From Rotaria sp. Silwood1 (taxonomy: Eukaryota > Rotifera > Eurotatoria > Philodinida > Philodinidae), in contig CAJNOP010000035.1 of the NCBI GenBank assembly GCA_905250075.1, positions 248,001 to 312,000 of the forward strand: DNA of 64,000 nt, written 5' to 3'. Below the pieces are notes generated by a model, which searched no databases, had not been told where the DNA came from, and saw nothing but the letters and a program-made list of their open reading frames with translations. Within the stretch, counting starts at the first letter, position 1; each line of letters opens with the position of its first letter. Of this stretch, positions 23,954-37,485 are shown piece by piece. A program made the position numbers and the translations under genes.

Positions 23954-26260
23954 TCAATAGTGTAATGATGGGGAAATGGCAGTAGATGTTGTGTTTGTTG
24001 ATGATAGTCCTCCTGTTCCAGTTGACATAAGTGTTGATGATGTTGTACTTGCAGTTGGACTAACCCAATACGATGATGATAAATATGGATTAGGCGTAGC
24101 AAAATTAGCTGCATAGTCATATGTACTTGGGTGATTCCAATAATTTGTATAAGATGTTGAAGCTGCGGCTGCTGCTGGATGATGATGATGATGATGATGT
24201 GGCATATGAACAGCTGATGATGTTGCTGCAGCTGAACTTAGTGCACTCCATTTAAAATAAGCAGCATGAGCATGTGATGAACGCATCATTTCTTGTTGAT
24301 ATTTTGCATAAGGTGATTCAGGTAATTGTGGTTGATTTAACTGATGTAAACCATTGAAATCAAATTTATATGCATAACGTTTACCATGAACTTTTGTCAT
24401 AATATTTTTATCATAATAATAACGTAATGCACGTGATAATTTATCATAGTTCATATTGGGTTTAGATTTTCGTTCACCCCAACGACGTGCAACTTCATCG
24501 GGATCAATTAATTTAAATTCACCATTCGAACCTTCCCAAGCAATAATATTTGAATTTGCACTTGCATCAGCTAAAAGTTCGAGTAAAAATTGCCACAATT
24601 GTATTTGTCCAGTACCTAAAGAAATATAAATAGTTTTTAAATATTATTTAGAAAGAAAAATAGTTACCAGTAGCTCCTCCACCGAATCGATGGACATTGT
24701 GAGGAAAAAATGATTGACTTGTAAAAGTTGAATAAGGATCTAAGAATCAAAAAAAAAAAAAAGAAAAATCTTATTTATTCCGAAAATTATTTCTTATATT
24801 ACCTCTTAATCCTTGTGATGACTCAGATTTTACCAATGATGACCAAGATGATGATTGCTGTTGTTGATGACCATTATTCGAGCTACAGTCATTTCCTCCA
24901 TTGCCACGTCCTGATCCATTATCATAATCATTTTTAACTCTTGAATCACCACCAGCATTGGTAGACGAATTGGATGATGATGTAGATGAGGGAGTTGTCG
25001 TTGTGTGATAGCCAACTAAAAACCAAAAAAAAAAGGGCAATTAAATGAACATGATGTAGTACACTAACAATCAATTGTCTGATTGTCAATCGATTTGATT
25101 TAAGAAAAGAAGAAAAAAAAAGATTATTTTATTTAATTATTGTTGACTTTCCACAATATAGATAGTCGGAGAGACACAAACGATAGATAATTAAGGACCA
25201 AAAAAAACGAGCGGCATTTTATTCTTTCTTCTCCCACCCGCTGTTTCATTTTGACCATACACAAAAATAAAATAAAATGAGCAGAAGCAAATAGTCAACC
25301 ATCATTCAATGACAACAAGTGTCTTACAACTATCTATGAACAGATGACAATTGATTATACAGATTCATGAACGATTGTATTTGCTATTATCAAAATTCTG
25401 TATATTACATGATTTTTTTTTACGATAAATTTCTTCTCTCAAATTCATACAGTTTAAGTTCAATAAATATTGAAGTGTGATTAAATAAGACTGAAAAAAG
25501 TCTCGCAAAAGATGTGTCACTTTTATCGACAGCTTGTTTTGCTTACTTTTTTCACTTAAATACATTCGGTACCAGTAAGCACTTATATGTGAGCGAGAGA
25601 GAAAGTTTGCTATGCTTTCATTTCTATCTGTCTAATTATTTGCGCAAATCTTTCAAGAGCTCCCTAATCTTATATCGACACTTGAACTGAGCTAAAGAGT
25701 CAAGACAAATAAACTTTTCTCAAATGTTATCCTTTCTTTTTATCATGTTTTTTATATAAAGAATCAACTTACTGCTATTGGAAATATTCGATGTTGTACC
25801 ACCAATGCCTATAGGTGTCCATGAATGCTTTGATGGTTCTAGACAATATATACAATATAACCATAATTCAAAAATTTTTTTTAACTAACATGAAAATGAA
25901 TACAAATATTTTCTACATCGTTTTTATAGTCTCAGTTTTGTCTGATAGATTTTTCTCTTTCTTTTTCTTCTTTTCTTTTTTCGTTTTTCTCTATAAACGG
26001 ATGTGCTCAACTTGTTGTACCATCGTTTCCTTCTTCTTTTTTTGAAATGCGGCTCGAAAAATATCTATCAACGATATTAATTGTAATAACTAGAACGAAG
26101 CGAATACTAGTGGCAATGTCATCATTGCCGTTTCCTTCTTCTTTTTTTCAAAACGGAAAAACTTCGATTCCTGTTCGTGCGCTCAAACGCATGGACCGAG
26201 TTGAAGGCAGACGGAAATCTTGGCTTCCTTACGCAGAGCGAGTCGCTTACCAGTGAGCAT
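23954..26260 (-). CDS. ETS-domain transcription factor, ERG/FLI1 type, without Pointed domain
   Basis: Five exons: 26260-26251 (10 bp, ATG CTC ACT G), 25838-25773, 25015-24803, 24739-24668 and 24615-23954. They join in phase to 340 residues. The ETS DNA-binding domain (about residues 124-207) is nearly identical to ERG/FLI1: [15 protein letters not shown], then [20 protein letters not shown], then the two recognition-helix Arg residues in [14 protein letters not shown], then [13 protein letters not shown]. The C-terminus has a His run (about 260-266), Ala runs and [12 protein letters not shown], recalling the ERG C-terminus. Exon 5' ends fit a tiny first exon with a strong GGTAAGCG donor. No Pointed (PNT) domain is coded, as in the ERG relative FEV. 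It acts in the nucleus at GGAA sites. The ETS region is certain; the first exon is inferred from phase. Confidence 0.88.
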
Positions 26261-27350
26261 GATGTATCGATGTTGTGATGTAGTATGCGCCTATGTGGTT
26301 GAGGGACGGACGAGAAGAGAGGACGCCTTTAAGTCCCGGACTTCCTTGAAATTGTGTTGACGACCGACGTAGAAAAGAACTTTTGCGGAAATGCAATGCC
26401 CGATTAAGAGAGATTGAATCTCCGTTGCCGTCGCCGCTATATTTCTTCGTGTAGGTTGACGATAACGTAGAAGTAGCAATGACGAATGAGGAGCAGAAGG
26501 AAGCAGGAACTGAGGCCTTTCCGTCTCTCTTTCTCTCTCTGTTTCTCTCTTTCTCATATGAAAAAAAATCATGACATGCATGTATGTCTTTCTGCATGCC
26601 CGCACGTCCAATGAAATTTTTTAACCAATCATAATAGGCGTTCTTCATTGAGACGAGCCTATCTACGTGTTTGGGTGCAAATGGAATGTCTGCTCGTTCT
26701 CTTTCTCGATGAACACTGAAATAATATAGAAAGAGAAGAACGATTGGGTGGATATAACATTTATTTGAAAATAACGAAATAACAACGTTTTATATGAGAT
26801 TTTTTGTTTTTAAACTTCAATATATACTTTTAGCATCCAAATTTCTGAAATCTTATTTTTTGATCTTTATAGATTAAAAACAAAAAAGAATGAATTTGAT
26901 TTTATCCAATGCATCACAATATTTTTGTTCAATAATTTTGAACGACAACGGAAATAGACGTCTCTGTCTCTCTTTCTTCTCGTTTGGTTTTTTCTCACTC
27001 ATCGTTTCATTCAGTGCCTGTATCTCTCTTTTTCTTCTTGATTATACAAAGTTCAAGCATCAGCGTTTATTTCCTGTCTGATGACTGGATGACTTGGTTT
27101 TTTTAGATTCATCATGTCAGACTCTCTTTTTTTTTCTTTTTCTTTTTCTTTTTCTCCCTTTCTTCATCGACATTCTCCCTCTGACATGTCTTTATGCGTT
27201 TGTATGTGTTTGGAAACATTAACAAAGTCTGTGCACATGCGCACACCCTGGTACGCAGAGAAAATTGATTTCCGGCACAGAGTTACGTTAATGTTGTGCA
27301 TTACATTAAAGTTCGCCGTAATGGACAAAAAAAATAATATTTTCTTCTGC
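26261..27350 (-). promoter_or_regulatory. Relatively GC-rich 5' region of the ETS gene
   Basis: The stretch 26100-26700 is clearly more GC- and CpG-rich than its surroundings (for example CCGTTGCCGTCGCCGC near 26420) and lies directly upstream of the inferred start codon. A CT/GA-rich tract follows near 26520-26560, and pyrimidine tracts run to about 27180. This is most simply the 5' untranslated exon and promoter of the ETS gene. An open minus-strand frame here (26247-26648) reads through the inferred splice donor and is not taken as coding. Confidence 0.45.
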
Positions 27351-30300
27351 TATTAGATTTATGAGTAGTAATCAGATTTGAAAAGTAACTAACAGGTTCA
27401 TGAAAAAAAAAGGCTTGACAAAGAAACATTCTATGTAAAAGATTTAATGAAGATCAGTAGTTGAATAACGGGCACAGACGAGCAAATGTAATTAGCATAC
27501 TCCGCAAGAAGAATGACTACGTAGGTGGAAGAATGACGTTTTCAAATTGCATACGAAATGAGAGACATTTCCGGTGTCACTCAAGCAGCCTTTTGCTTGT
27601 CCGTTGAATGTCAACAACATATTGTTGTTTTTTTTGTTTTATTGACGACACGTTGGAAATCTAAATTAAGACTCGAGAACCTGTTCAAATAGAAGAAGAA
27701 TATCTAAAAAGAAGGCTCATTATCATGCCAAATTTTACAATATTGTCAAAGCAAACTCTACATTAAGATTGTATTTGTTATCAATATTCTAAAAAACAAG
27801 AACTTCAGAAAAAAACCTCAATAATACATTTCATATTCAACTTCATCAAAATATAATCAACTAAAGATTTCTAATGGTAAGAAGCATTGATTCGTTTAGT
27901 GAGCTTCAAATTTATTTTTCTTAAAAAATCGAATTCAAAATGATAGAATAGATAATTGCGTTGACAAATAAAATTTGCTCATATTTATCTCAAAAAATTT
28001 AATTTAAAATTTAATCATTCTCAAAAAAATCTTTTGCATTGATTTAATTGACTATCACTCTTATTCTTTCCCACCTATTGACATGAACATATATTGATAT
28101 ACACATATATATATATATTTATCATCCAATCGCAATATGTACATAAACATACATATGTGAGTTAATTGTCTTTCGTTTTTTTTTCAATTGCATAATCTAC
28201 ATTGTTATCGATCATTATTATCAATATCATGTCAAAACGAGATCAGCCCTGCCCATCAAATATTGGTTTCGTGTACACGCAATGATGCAGGTGATTTACT
28301 TTCGACTACACGAGTAAATGCCAGCGCCTAATTAGGCTAGCTGTCGTTCTATAATAATGATGACGATAATGACGATTTTATTCTTAAGAAAAAAGACGTT
28401 TGATCTGTAAAAAAAAATAATGGGGATTTTTTCTTTGTTGTTTCATAAAAAAGAGAAGAAAAAGACGATGATGGAGGAAATACCTCAACAGTCAAGTGTA
28501 AATAATGCCCTATTAAAAATTCGCTTCAATGAATAAGGAGAAAGAAATGATAAAGACACGTGCTATAGTTTTTTAGACAAAGGTGTGTATACGAGCGGCG
28601 AATAATAGTTAATTGCTCTTACATCACGGCTGATTGACAGAGTACGACAACAATATTGTTCGTTCATGAACAATACACGCTAATCGTTCAATCGATTGAT
28701 ACAAGGTCAACTGCACACAACAGGCGATATTTCTTCTCATAAAACATAAACACGCAGTTCAGTTCTATTTCTTTTGGATATTTATCGAGTGATGAGCTTG
28801 ATGAAAAGAAGATTCGATTAACATGTACAACATAGAGACACGTGCATAGATTCGTTTGATGAACTCACATAACAACAATGAGCAGATGCCGTCGCCGCCA
28901 CATCCGGACGGAAATCGAATATGAGAGAACTGTACTATATTGTGCTTGTCGCATCAAGTTAAAAAGGCAGTTCGTGATAAGTCACTTGATGTTTGTCCAT
29001 CATCATCATAGTATATTGTCTGTCATCCAAGTTAAATCATTATTATTATTTTTCAACGTCATATAAAATTGTCGTATTTGCCTATTTTTATAAAGAAGTT
29101 TTTGTGTTCGTTTTGTCTTCTCTCTGTCTCCACTTGACCTAATCCATAAATAACTTTTCAGAAAGAAACAGAAAAAAGAGTGACTATTGTTGGCGTCATT
29201 GATATCAACAAGGTACGCGATTTCTACAAGGCAAAAAAAAAAGAGAAAAAACGTAACGACATATGCTCATATAAAATTTCCTTGTTGTTTTAACTGATCG
29301 TCGACTTATTGTCGAATAATGGATAAAATAGCCTTCAGCTAAAAGAAGGTGGAACATATATGATCTTGTTGATTTCGTTGAGTGATTAATAGATGATGAT
29401 GTTGCTTTAGCCAGACTGCCATCGTATTCCATGATATGTTTAGCGCAGTAAACCGAAAAACGGAGAGAATAAGAGAGGAAAGAAGAAACTCCGCCTTTTT
29501 ATTCGCATCTGATGGAACACTGAATAAATATGAGCAATGACACGGAATGTCTTATCATCTGCTTATTGTCAGCAAAACGGCAGGAGGGACGCGCATCATG
29601 AAGCTTATCAAGAAGAACATGAAGCAAAGTAAATCAATCGAAAAAGCGAGAGCTAATCTTGTTTCTGATATGTCTATGTGACAATACTCAAGAGACACAA
29701 ATAAGAAAAGTGTCAATTGAAAAAAATTACTTTTCTTACTTACGAAAGTTGTTTTTCAACATTCATACATAGATATATATATATATTCAAATATAAATAA
29801 AGAGTAGAATTCTTAATATATTATGTTGATAAATCTGTCAAATTTAATTGACGAAGGTTAATTATATCAAACATAACATACTTTTCTAACTTATGTTTAC
29901 ATTTATTTGATTGTTCAGATTTTTCATGAATACTTTTCTTCCAATAGGAATCAACCATTGAGTGTTACAACATAGACTACAAAATAGTGGTTGAAAAATG
30001 AATCTATATTGACTTTAATGATAAGTTTTGTTTTGAATGTGATTTATTGTTGTTAATGAAAAGTATAAAATTAATTCTGATCTTTATAATAAAACTATAC
30101 AACTTAATTAAAATATATTTGACTTGATTAGTAGCCAATTATTTATCCAAATTATTCACAGATGGATAAACATTTCGAAGAAAAAACATGTTCAGTAGAT
30201 TTAATAGCTCTTTTTTTCAATTCAACTAAATTTTGCATACAATGCTAAATTTTAGTTTGTTGTTTGTGTAAATATATACATTCGAAATCACAGTGCATAA

Positions 30301-33300
30301 ATTATTCACTATTTTTTCATGCCATAATTTAAAACTAATCCTGTGTCAGAGTTTTCTGTTGTAATATTTCGATCGAAATAAAAGATGAACATTGAAAATA
30401 GTCTTCGTTGCTATGAAAAAAAATTCAATTTGATTTTGAAGAAATAGAAAAAAAATCATGAGTATCGGCGAGATCAAACATGAAAATATACGTGTAGTCG
30501 GTCAACTGAGAATTTTTTTTGTGTTTTTGCGTCATTTTACTGAATCAACAACACGTCTGCTATCTTATTCTATCTGTTGTGCACTTTTTGAGTCGTCTTT
30601 TGGCAATGTGTGAAAATATATTAGACCACGAAAAAGACGTCTTCTTGCAATGTCTTTCGTCCAATCGTGTTGATCGTCTTATAACACCATTGATTCATGA
30701 CAATGAAGGCGACAGTAATCTAGTCGATCTATCCATCATAAGAAATAAATGTACATTGACATTGACGTGCTACTACCGGTCTTCGTTCACAAATGAACAC
30801 AGACACAATCAATTGAAAATTCTATTATTTAAAGAGTAAATACATGCACTACAGTGAACGACGAGAATGAATTGAATGAAACAACTTTTTATGTAATGAA
30901 AAACAGGTGAAATGTATATGAATTTGAACGCGTTAAACTGGAATTGAGCCGGCTATGAATTAGTGCTTAAATTGATCAACTGATCACACTTTATGACATG
31001 ATTAGTTGTAGTGAATGAAATGCATGAATTTTATTTTGATTACAATAAAACAAAATCGTTATAAGTCTGTCTAGTCTACAGTTATTATTCATTTTATGCC
31101 TTTTCTTTTTAAAGAAATAAATAGAATTCTCGAAACTGATACATACATGCAATTTTTGTGTCTTTTGTTTGGTTCGTTTTACTAAAAGGTTAATCCAGAA
31201 GTACTAGTATTGAATCAGGACAAATAGTAATATATTTTGTATTTGTGTTGAATTTATTTATTTATGTATTTAGAAAAAGATTTTATGTAATCATGTTCTA
31301 AGGTTTTGTCAACATAAAAATTTACGGAATGAAAATTAGACGTTAATTTTGTTATTAGATTGAATTGTGTTAAGCCTTCAAACTATTAATTATAAAGAGT
31401 AGTATTATTTTACATCATACTTCAGATTCATTGAATTGAAAAAGAGAGTTATTTTTATTGTAATTTATTATTCACAACATCAATTTCTATATTCACGTGA
31501 ACGAAAGACTATATTTAGCAAAACAGTTAACTAAATTTTTCTAGACAATATTATTGACTTTTTTTATGCAGATTACAATGATGTAAGCCTTAAAACTGTT
31601 TTGAACAGACTGAATGACATGCATAAGGTTTTTATGTGTTCTAGATATTATAGATTCATGTTCCTTAGTTCTTTCTCGTGAATTTCACGAGACAGATATC
31701 AAAAGAATGTTGTATAGTTCTTCAAAAAATTAGTAATTTCTTTCGAATGCACAAATGTTTATTCAGTTCTATTCAGTCATATAATCACTATAACCTATTA
31801 TCGACATTATGCTTCTAGAATGGTGTTTTAAACAAATAACTCATAAAGAAGTCGATCATGATTTTCAACTTTATATCGAACTATAAAACGAAAGGATTTT
31901 TCTGTCAAAATCAAATAATCACATCAGACATTTTTGATGTTTCTCACAATTTAATTCTTTTAATTATATCATATATTTCGATATGCAACTAATCGAGAAC
32001 CAATTTTTTTTTTCATAATTGATTCCATATATACCGAATACTAAATTCAACAAATTAGTGGCATGATGTTCTAAGTTCGAACGGAAAAAAATCTCGAATA
32101 ATTTGTACTATAATATATGCTTGTCATAATTAGGTAGTATATAAATACACTTGAAATTTTATTTTAGAAATTCATGACAATCGAGCAACGGAATAGAGAA
32201 GCTGCATGAAAACTAAGAAGATAATATAAGTTTTTGTTCTAAATATTCGAAAAAACTCTCAAGAAGATCATCGAGATTTATTCTATTCTGGTTAGATGGT
32301 GACCTGAGTGACCGAATTCATTGTTGAAGGAAGGAGCAAATATGTTTCTTGGACATCCAACAACTCATTTCTGGGATACATACATTTTGTTGGTGAATAT
32401 AACCGTTTATCAAGAGAATATTTCTTTTAGTTTCGTAAGAAACGAAATGATAGATGTTTCATTCGAATTACTTTTTAATGTGTTTGCTATTGTAATAAAA
32501 TGACAAAAGGCACTAAGTACGCAAACGAAGCTTGCCTTTATAGAAGGATCGATAAGAAACAAATGCATGTAAATAGTTTGTGTATAATGCACGATTTCCA
32601 ACAAAGAGGAAATGAAGGAAAAGAAATCATCAGTTTTGTGTATACAAAGCATAAGAACGAACGATGAAAAGATGATAGATAAATTTTTCATGAATTAGAT
32701 TGTCTACGTCAAAAAGATCAAATAATTACAGAGTAAGAAATTATTTTTCGAAATTTTTTTTCGACAACGTTCAGTTCTATATTCCGAATTATTGCTATGC
32801 CGAGAGTCTATTCATTTGAAATCGGTGTTTTCGACGTTTTTGTATTCAAGGATTTTTCTTTTTTGTAATTATTTTACGTTTGAGACTTGGACAGTAATTC
32901 AAATTAGTAATATCCTATTCTTATTCTATTGATGATGCACGTTGACATGAACATAGGACAGGAAGGAAATATTAAAAGAATGATCAATTTGATTTCTTTT
33001 GTCAGATTATTCCCTTCGCTCGAGTGTCTTTCTGAGTATCGATAAATATAATTAACAAAACCAACGAAGCTAAAAAGAAACTTTGACTTTTACACATGAC
33101 TTATTCTAACAGTATTGAAAATACCTTTATAATTCATCTTTTCCATGAATTTCGATCATGCGAATTAGATATCAATTCTATCCAACTTTGTTAAAGATGA
33201 TTGTAAAGAAATTTTTGTATGTTTACTCCAACATTATGTCTAAAAACTATTGTTTATAGTATATAAATCTGAAGGCTCGAGTCTTAAAAATTTTATCTCT

Positions 33301-36300
33301 CTTCACATGTAACTTTGATTACTATTATCTAGCACTTAAAAGTAGTTTTTTAAAGGTTCCTTCAACTTATAACAAATCAAAAGTATAAACACTAAACCCG
33401 TTTCATATTTTATTAATGACCTATATTCAATAAAAAATAATAAGTTAATGAAGTACATTAATAAGAATGTTTAGGTTGGGTTTGTTTGTGTAAATCATAT
33501 CAATGAAATAATCAGTCTTGAGTAATTTGAACCATTGTTAAATAATTGATCGGAATTTATAATTGCTTGTGAAGAAAGAATAATTCATTGCTTCATAAGG
33601 GCAATGAAGATCTAATGCAAATAGATGTAAAATGCCTTCAGTAGCTCATTAATCGGTAATATTGTTAAGGTTTTGTTGCATACATCTATAAAATGAATTA
33701 TAATTATGAAGACCATTGAAAAGAATATAAGTAACTACGTGTATAATTAACAATTGAATGAACTCTACATCATTCTGAGGAGTCCACAAGCAAATAGTTG
33801 ATGTTGTTTTTTTTTGATTGACACTATGTGTTGTCGGAGACCTTGATGATGATGAGTTTTGCCAAATGCTAATAAAAACAAGAATACTGTATATAATCAA
33901 TATCAAGCGATGAGTAAGAGATAATTCAGTTTTATAAATTATATAAAAACTGTATAAATTGAATGTATGCATGATTCTACACTACGTGGAGTCTTGTTTA
34001 TTGCACATCCAAGAGATTCCAATACGTTAATAACAATTATAAACAAAACAATTCCAATGACTCATCTTCAGATTACTTTAGATGAACTTTGTTAACACAT
34101 GGGTATATTTCTTGAAGTGATTATTCATTGATGGATTAAGGTCACATAAACTAATTACTAACAAATAATAGATCCACATAAAACAATGACAACATGAATG
34201 TTACAAAATTCAGCTGATTTTAGACTCAACTTCTATCAAGTCCATGCTCAAATAATTCGTGTAAAGCATCTCATGTTTACATAGAGAGGATGACATGAAG
34301 TGACACTAATGGAATACCATAAACACCTCTATGATGTAAGCGAATCTTGAAAATACTACAACTGTATTAACTAAATTACCCAAATTTTTAATCGTATATA
34401 TATTGTAGTAAATAGAACTCGAATAATATATTTTTGTATATTGTTTAGATGATTAGGCAAAGGCTTCTCAGTGAAATTCATCTTTCTAATTATGAAGAAA
34501 AGCTTAAACTAAAAGAACAATACTACAAATGTTGTTAATAATACTAAACTATCAGTACTAAATAGTTAAGTCTGGTATGATTTAGAATAATATAAAGACT
34601 GATCTTTCTTAATTAGTTGTTTTTCTAAGTCTGATTGGAATTATATAGAAAATTTTAGAATATGATAGTACAAATCTTCTTTTTTTTCAAGACAACCTAA
34701 TGTAAATTGACATGAAAGTATCATGTCCATATGAATACATTTGAGAATAATTATAATGCTAACAGAACCTTCACTGTGATAAGAGTGCCGTCGACTATAA
34801 AAGAAGATATACTATTTGGAATGAACTTCTTTTTTTATGCTAATGTGTCCAAGTAGTACACATGATAAATTAAAATTATATAGCAAAGACAAGTCATTAA
34901 GAAAGAACATATCCACTAGTTTTGTACTACAATTATGAAAAAATGAATTATCATTTGTCAAAATCAGTGACGAGGAAATCTTGTAAATATAATTCATTCC
35001 CAGTGTATTGAACTAAGAAGAGTAGCTTGAAATTTGTTCTCAAGGCATACATTATTGAATATCGTTTAGATTTGTATAGTTAAAATTTTCCTGGTATTTT
35101 TAGTATCGGTTTTATTATTAATGGACATATATTGAATATCGTCTGATTATTAAAAAAAACATGTTATAACAAGAGTTTTCAAATTGAGATTTTCTATAAT
35201 AATTGGTTCGAAGACAGAAGACTATTGTTTAGTTTTTTTTTGTGTGTAATTAATCTTCACCAGGAGTATAATAAGTCGGTAATAGTTTCGTTTTAAGTAA
35301 CTGAACTGATCAAATAGTTGACATGACAAGCTGATCATTTGGAATAGATCTTTTCATAATAACTCGAAGGTTTGAACAGTTTTCTGATAAAACAAGATTG
35401 ATTTCAAGCCAGTAGGTTAGCTACAGATTTTTACTAGCTGTCGCAGATTGATACTTGCAAATTTTTGTAAACATACTTTAGTGATTACTGAAGCTTTTTA
35501 ATAGACCACCTCGGTGTGTCCATTGGAATTTTCTGAGGGTAGTTCTTTTCAGAAGAGAAATTGTAGACCACAAGATCCTAAAAGATTTTGGAAATTTCCA
35601 ATAAGCTTGGCAGAACTTTATAAAACTATATAAATTTCAAGAGACTCGTTGAAAATTCAGAAAATCTAATAAGATTTCAAGGAGCTCGGTAAGAGACTGA
35701 AACACTAAAAGAAACGGTATGAGACGTTGTTTGCACTTCATGAAATTTCCATAACCACACAACCTTGCAGTTTCTTCCATATTCGAAATGCTACATGTAA
35801 CTTTTTCAATTCTATGGTAGAGTTCAAAAATTTTCCTGCAGCACCTACAACTACCCTTTAAAAATCCATAGGTATCAGCTTGAAGTACTTTCGGAAACGT
35901 TCGAGCTAGCTTGTTAACTTTGAATCGATTAGGTCTTACTAGAACAATGTTTACCAAGTTCAGTTGTTATGAAAAGGCTCTATCAAAATGATCATATAAT
36001 AAAAAAAAGACAGCTGTTCAATCAAATTAATTTCTTTCACAAGAAACTGTTTCCACATTTCTTTAGCTTATTATAATCTGAATGTCTTAGCTAGAGCTTT
36101 CATAGGTCTATTCTTTATCAGCTTTTATTAGAAGCATCGCTTTTTTTCTTCATCTTTTCTTCATTCGTTAGTATAATACAAGTTTGATAATGATGTAAAA
36201 GCTGTAGACGATGGGATCAGTGTATTTATCTATGAATGGATTAATGTTATTTTGACAAGGACTTGTATGAGATAAATTTGATGCAAAAAAACACATTTTC

Positions 36301-37485
36301 TTGACTAGTTTTTAATGTCTACGAAAAGTAGTTTCAATATTCAAATTAATTGATATTAGTTACTAATCAAATAAATTATAACTGGCATCTTAAATAAGTT
36401 TGAGTTTGAGTTTCAAAAGGATGTACATAAGAAATAGAATAATAAAATCTAATACGATTTATGCTTTACTAAGGTAAACATATGCAAAATATCTATCGGA
36501 GACGTTTTGTTAGTCATAGTTATTTATAAATGATAATTGCATGGTATTATAGAATATTATATTTATAAATGTTTTTAGCTAATTGATTCATTTATCTAAT
36601 GAAATCTTTTTAAACTGAACAACTGACTTAGTTTCTGAGAAATTCCTACTGAAAGAAATATCTTGAAAGGTACATCTTGATTCGAACTTTACACGATTTA
36701 TATAATGATATGTTTGCTTTATTCATGTCACGCACGAAGATGATATTTTACATCAAATCGTTTGTTCTTGGCTTTGTAACACATTTCTTTAATGTCAAAT
36801 TAACTAGTTTTATCTTACTATTTTTATTCAAAGAAACAATTTTATTGTACTAGGCAATACATTTCCTATATTGTATTCTTTCAAACAAAAAAAAGATAAA
36901 TGAAACTAATTGAATAGACTGTCGTATTGAGGCACGACTTGTTAGAATTCCATTATTATTTTACATCATATAATACAAAAAAAAAGTAAATTTAGAGACA
37001 TACAGGAGTACATATAATATAGAAGATTTTATTCAACTATTAATTAGAAAGTCTTAGAATTAAGCAACATATATCTTGTAAACTATATAAAACAAATAAG
37101 CAAGAGACTAATAGAAATCAAATAACAGTAATCATAACGTCTTTTATCTAAATTGAGCAATAGATATCGGATATGATCTGATTTTTATTATGCAATTCAA
37201 TTCTCGATGCTGCACCAGTGAAATGTGAGATAGAATTGCATAGATGATAAGGCAAACACACATGCTGTCCCGTCTCATCAATAATTTAACATCGATACAT
37301 TTAATTCGGATGATTGAAAAATGTAATTAAGTTACAAATAATACATAAATTGATTCTCATTTTATGACATTAAAAAGTTTATGATGCAAGTATTTAGTGC
37401 TAGGTTTTTTTTTCTCTTTTGAATATGACAACAAACAAAACAATCAACTGTGTACATAATACATGTGAAATGTCTTTTAAATAGT
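27351..37485. other. Ten-kilobase gene desert
   Basis: No exon with coding character, tRNA or clear transposon was found on either strand. A weak open frame at 29432-29205 (minus, MEYDGSLAKATSSSINHS) and one at 30519-30839 (plus) cannot be linked to a splice chain. The part near 28.2-28.9 kb is slightly richer in CG. The desert lies between the ETS promoter and the 3' end of the CABIT gene and could hold distal regulatory DNA of the ETS gene. The 3' untranslated region of the CABIT gene probably occupies the last few hundred bases. Confidence 0.4.

Noticed and set aside
26247..26648. 133-codon minus-strand open frame upstream of the ETS gene
   Set aside because: It runs through the strong donor GGTAAGCG, its phase does not fit the next ETS exon, and its composition is that of a GC-rich leader.
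29205..29432. Minus-strand frame starting MEYDGSLAKATSSS as first ETS exon
   Set aside because: No credible donor in the right phase; a 10-bp exon nearer the gene fits exactly.
30519..30839. 106-codon plus-strand open frame
   Set aside because: Cys/Leu-rich without coding codon pattern, no splice partner, no recognised motif.
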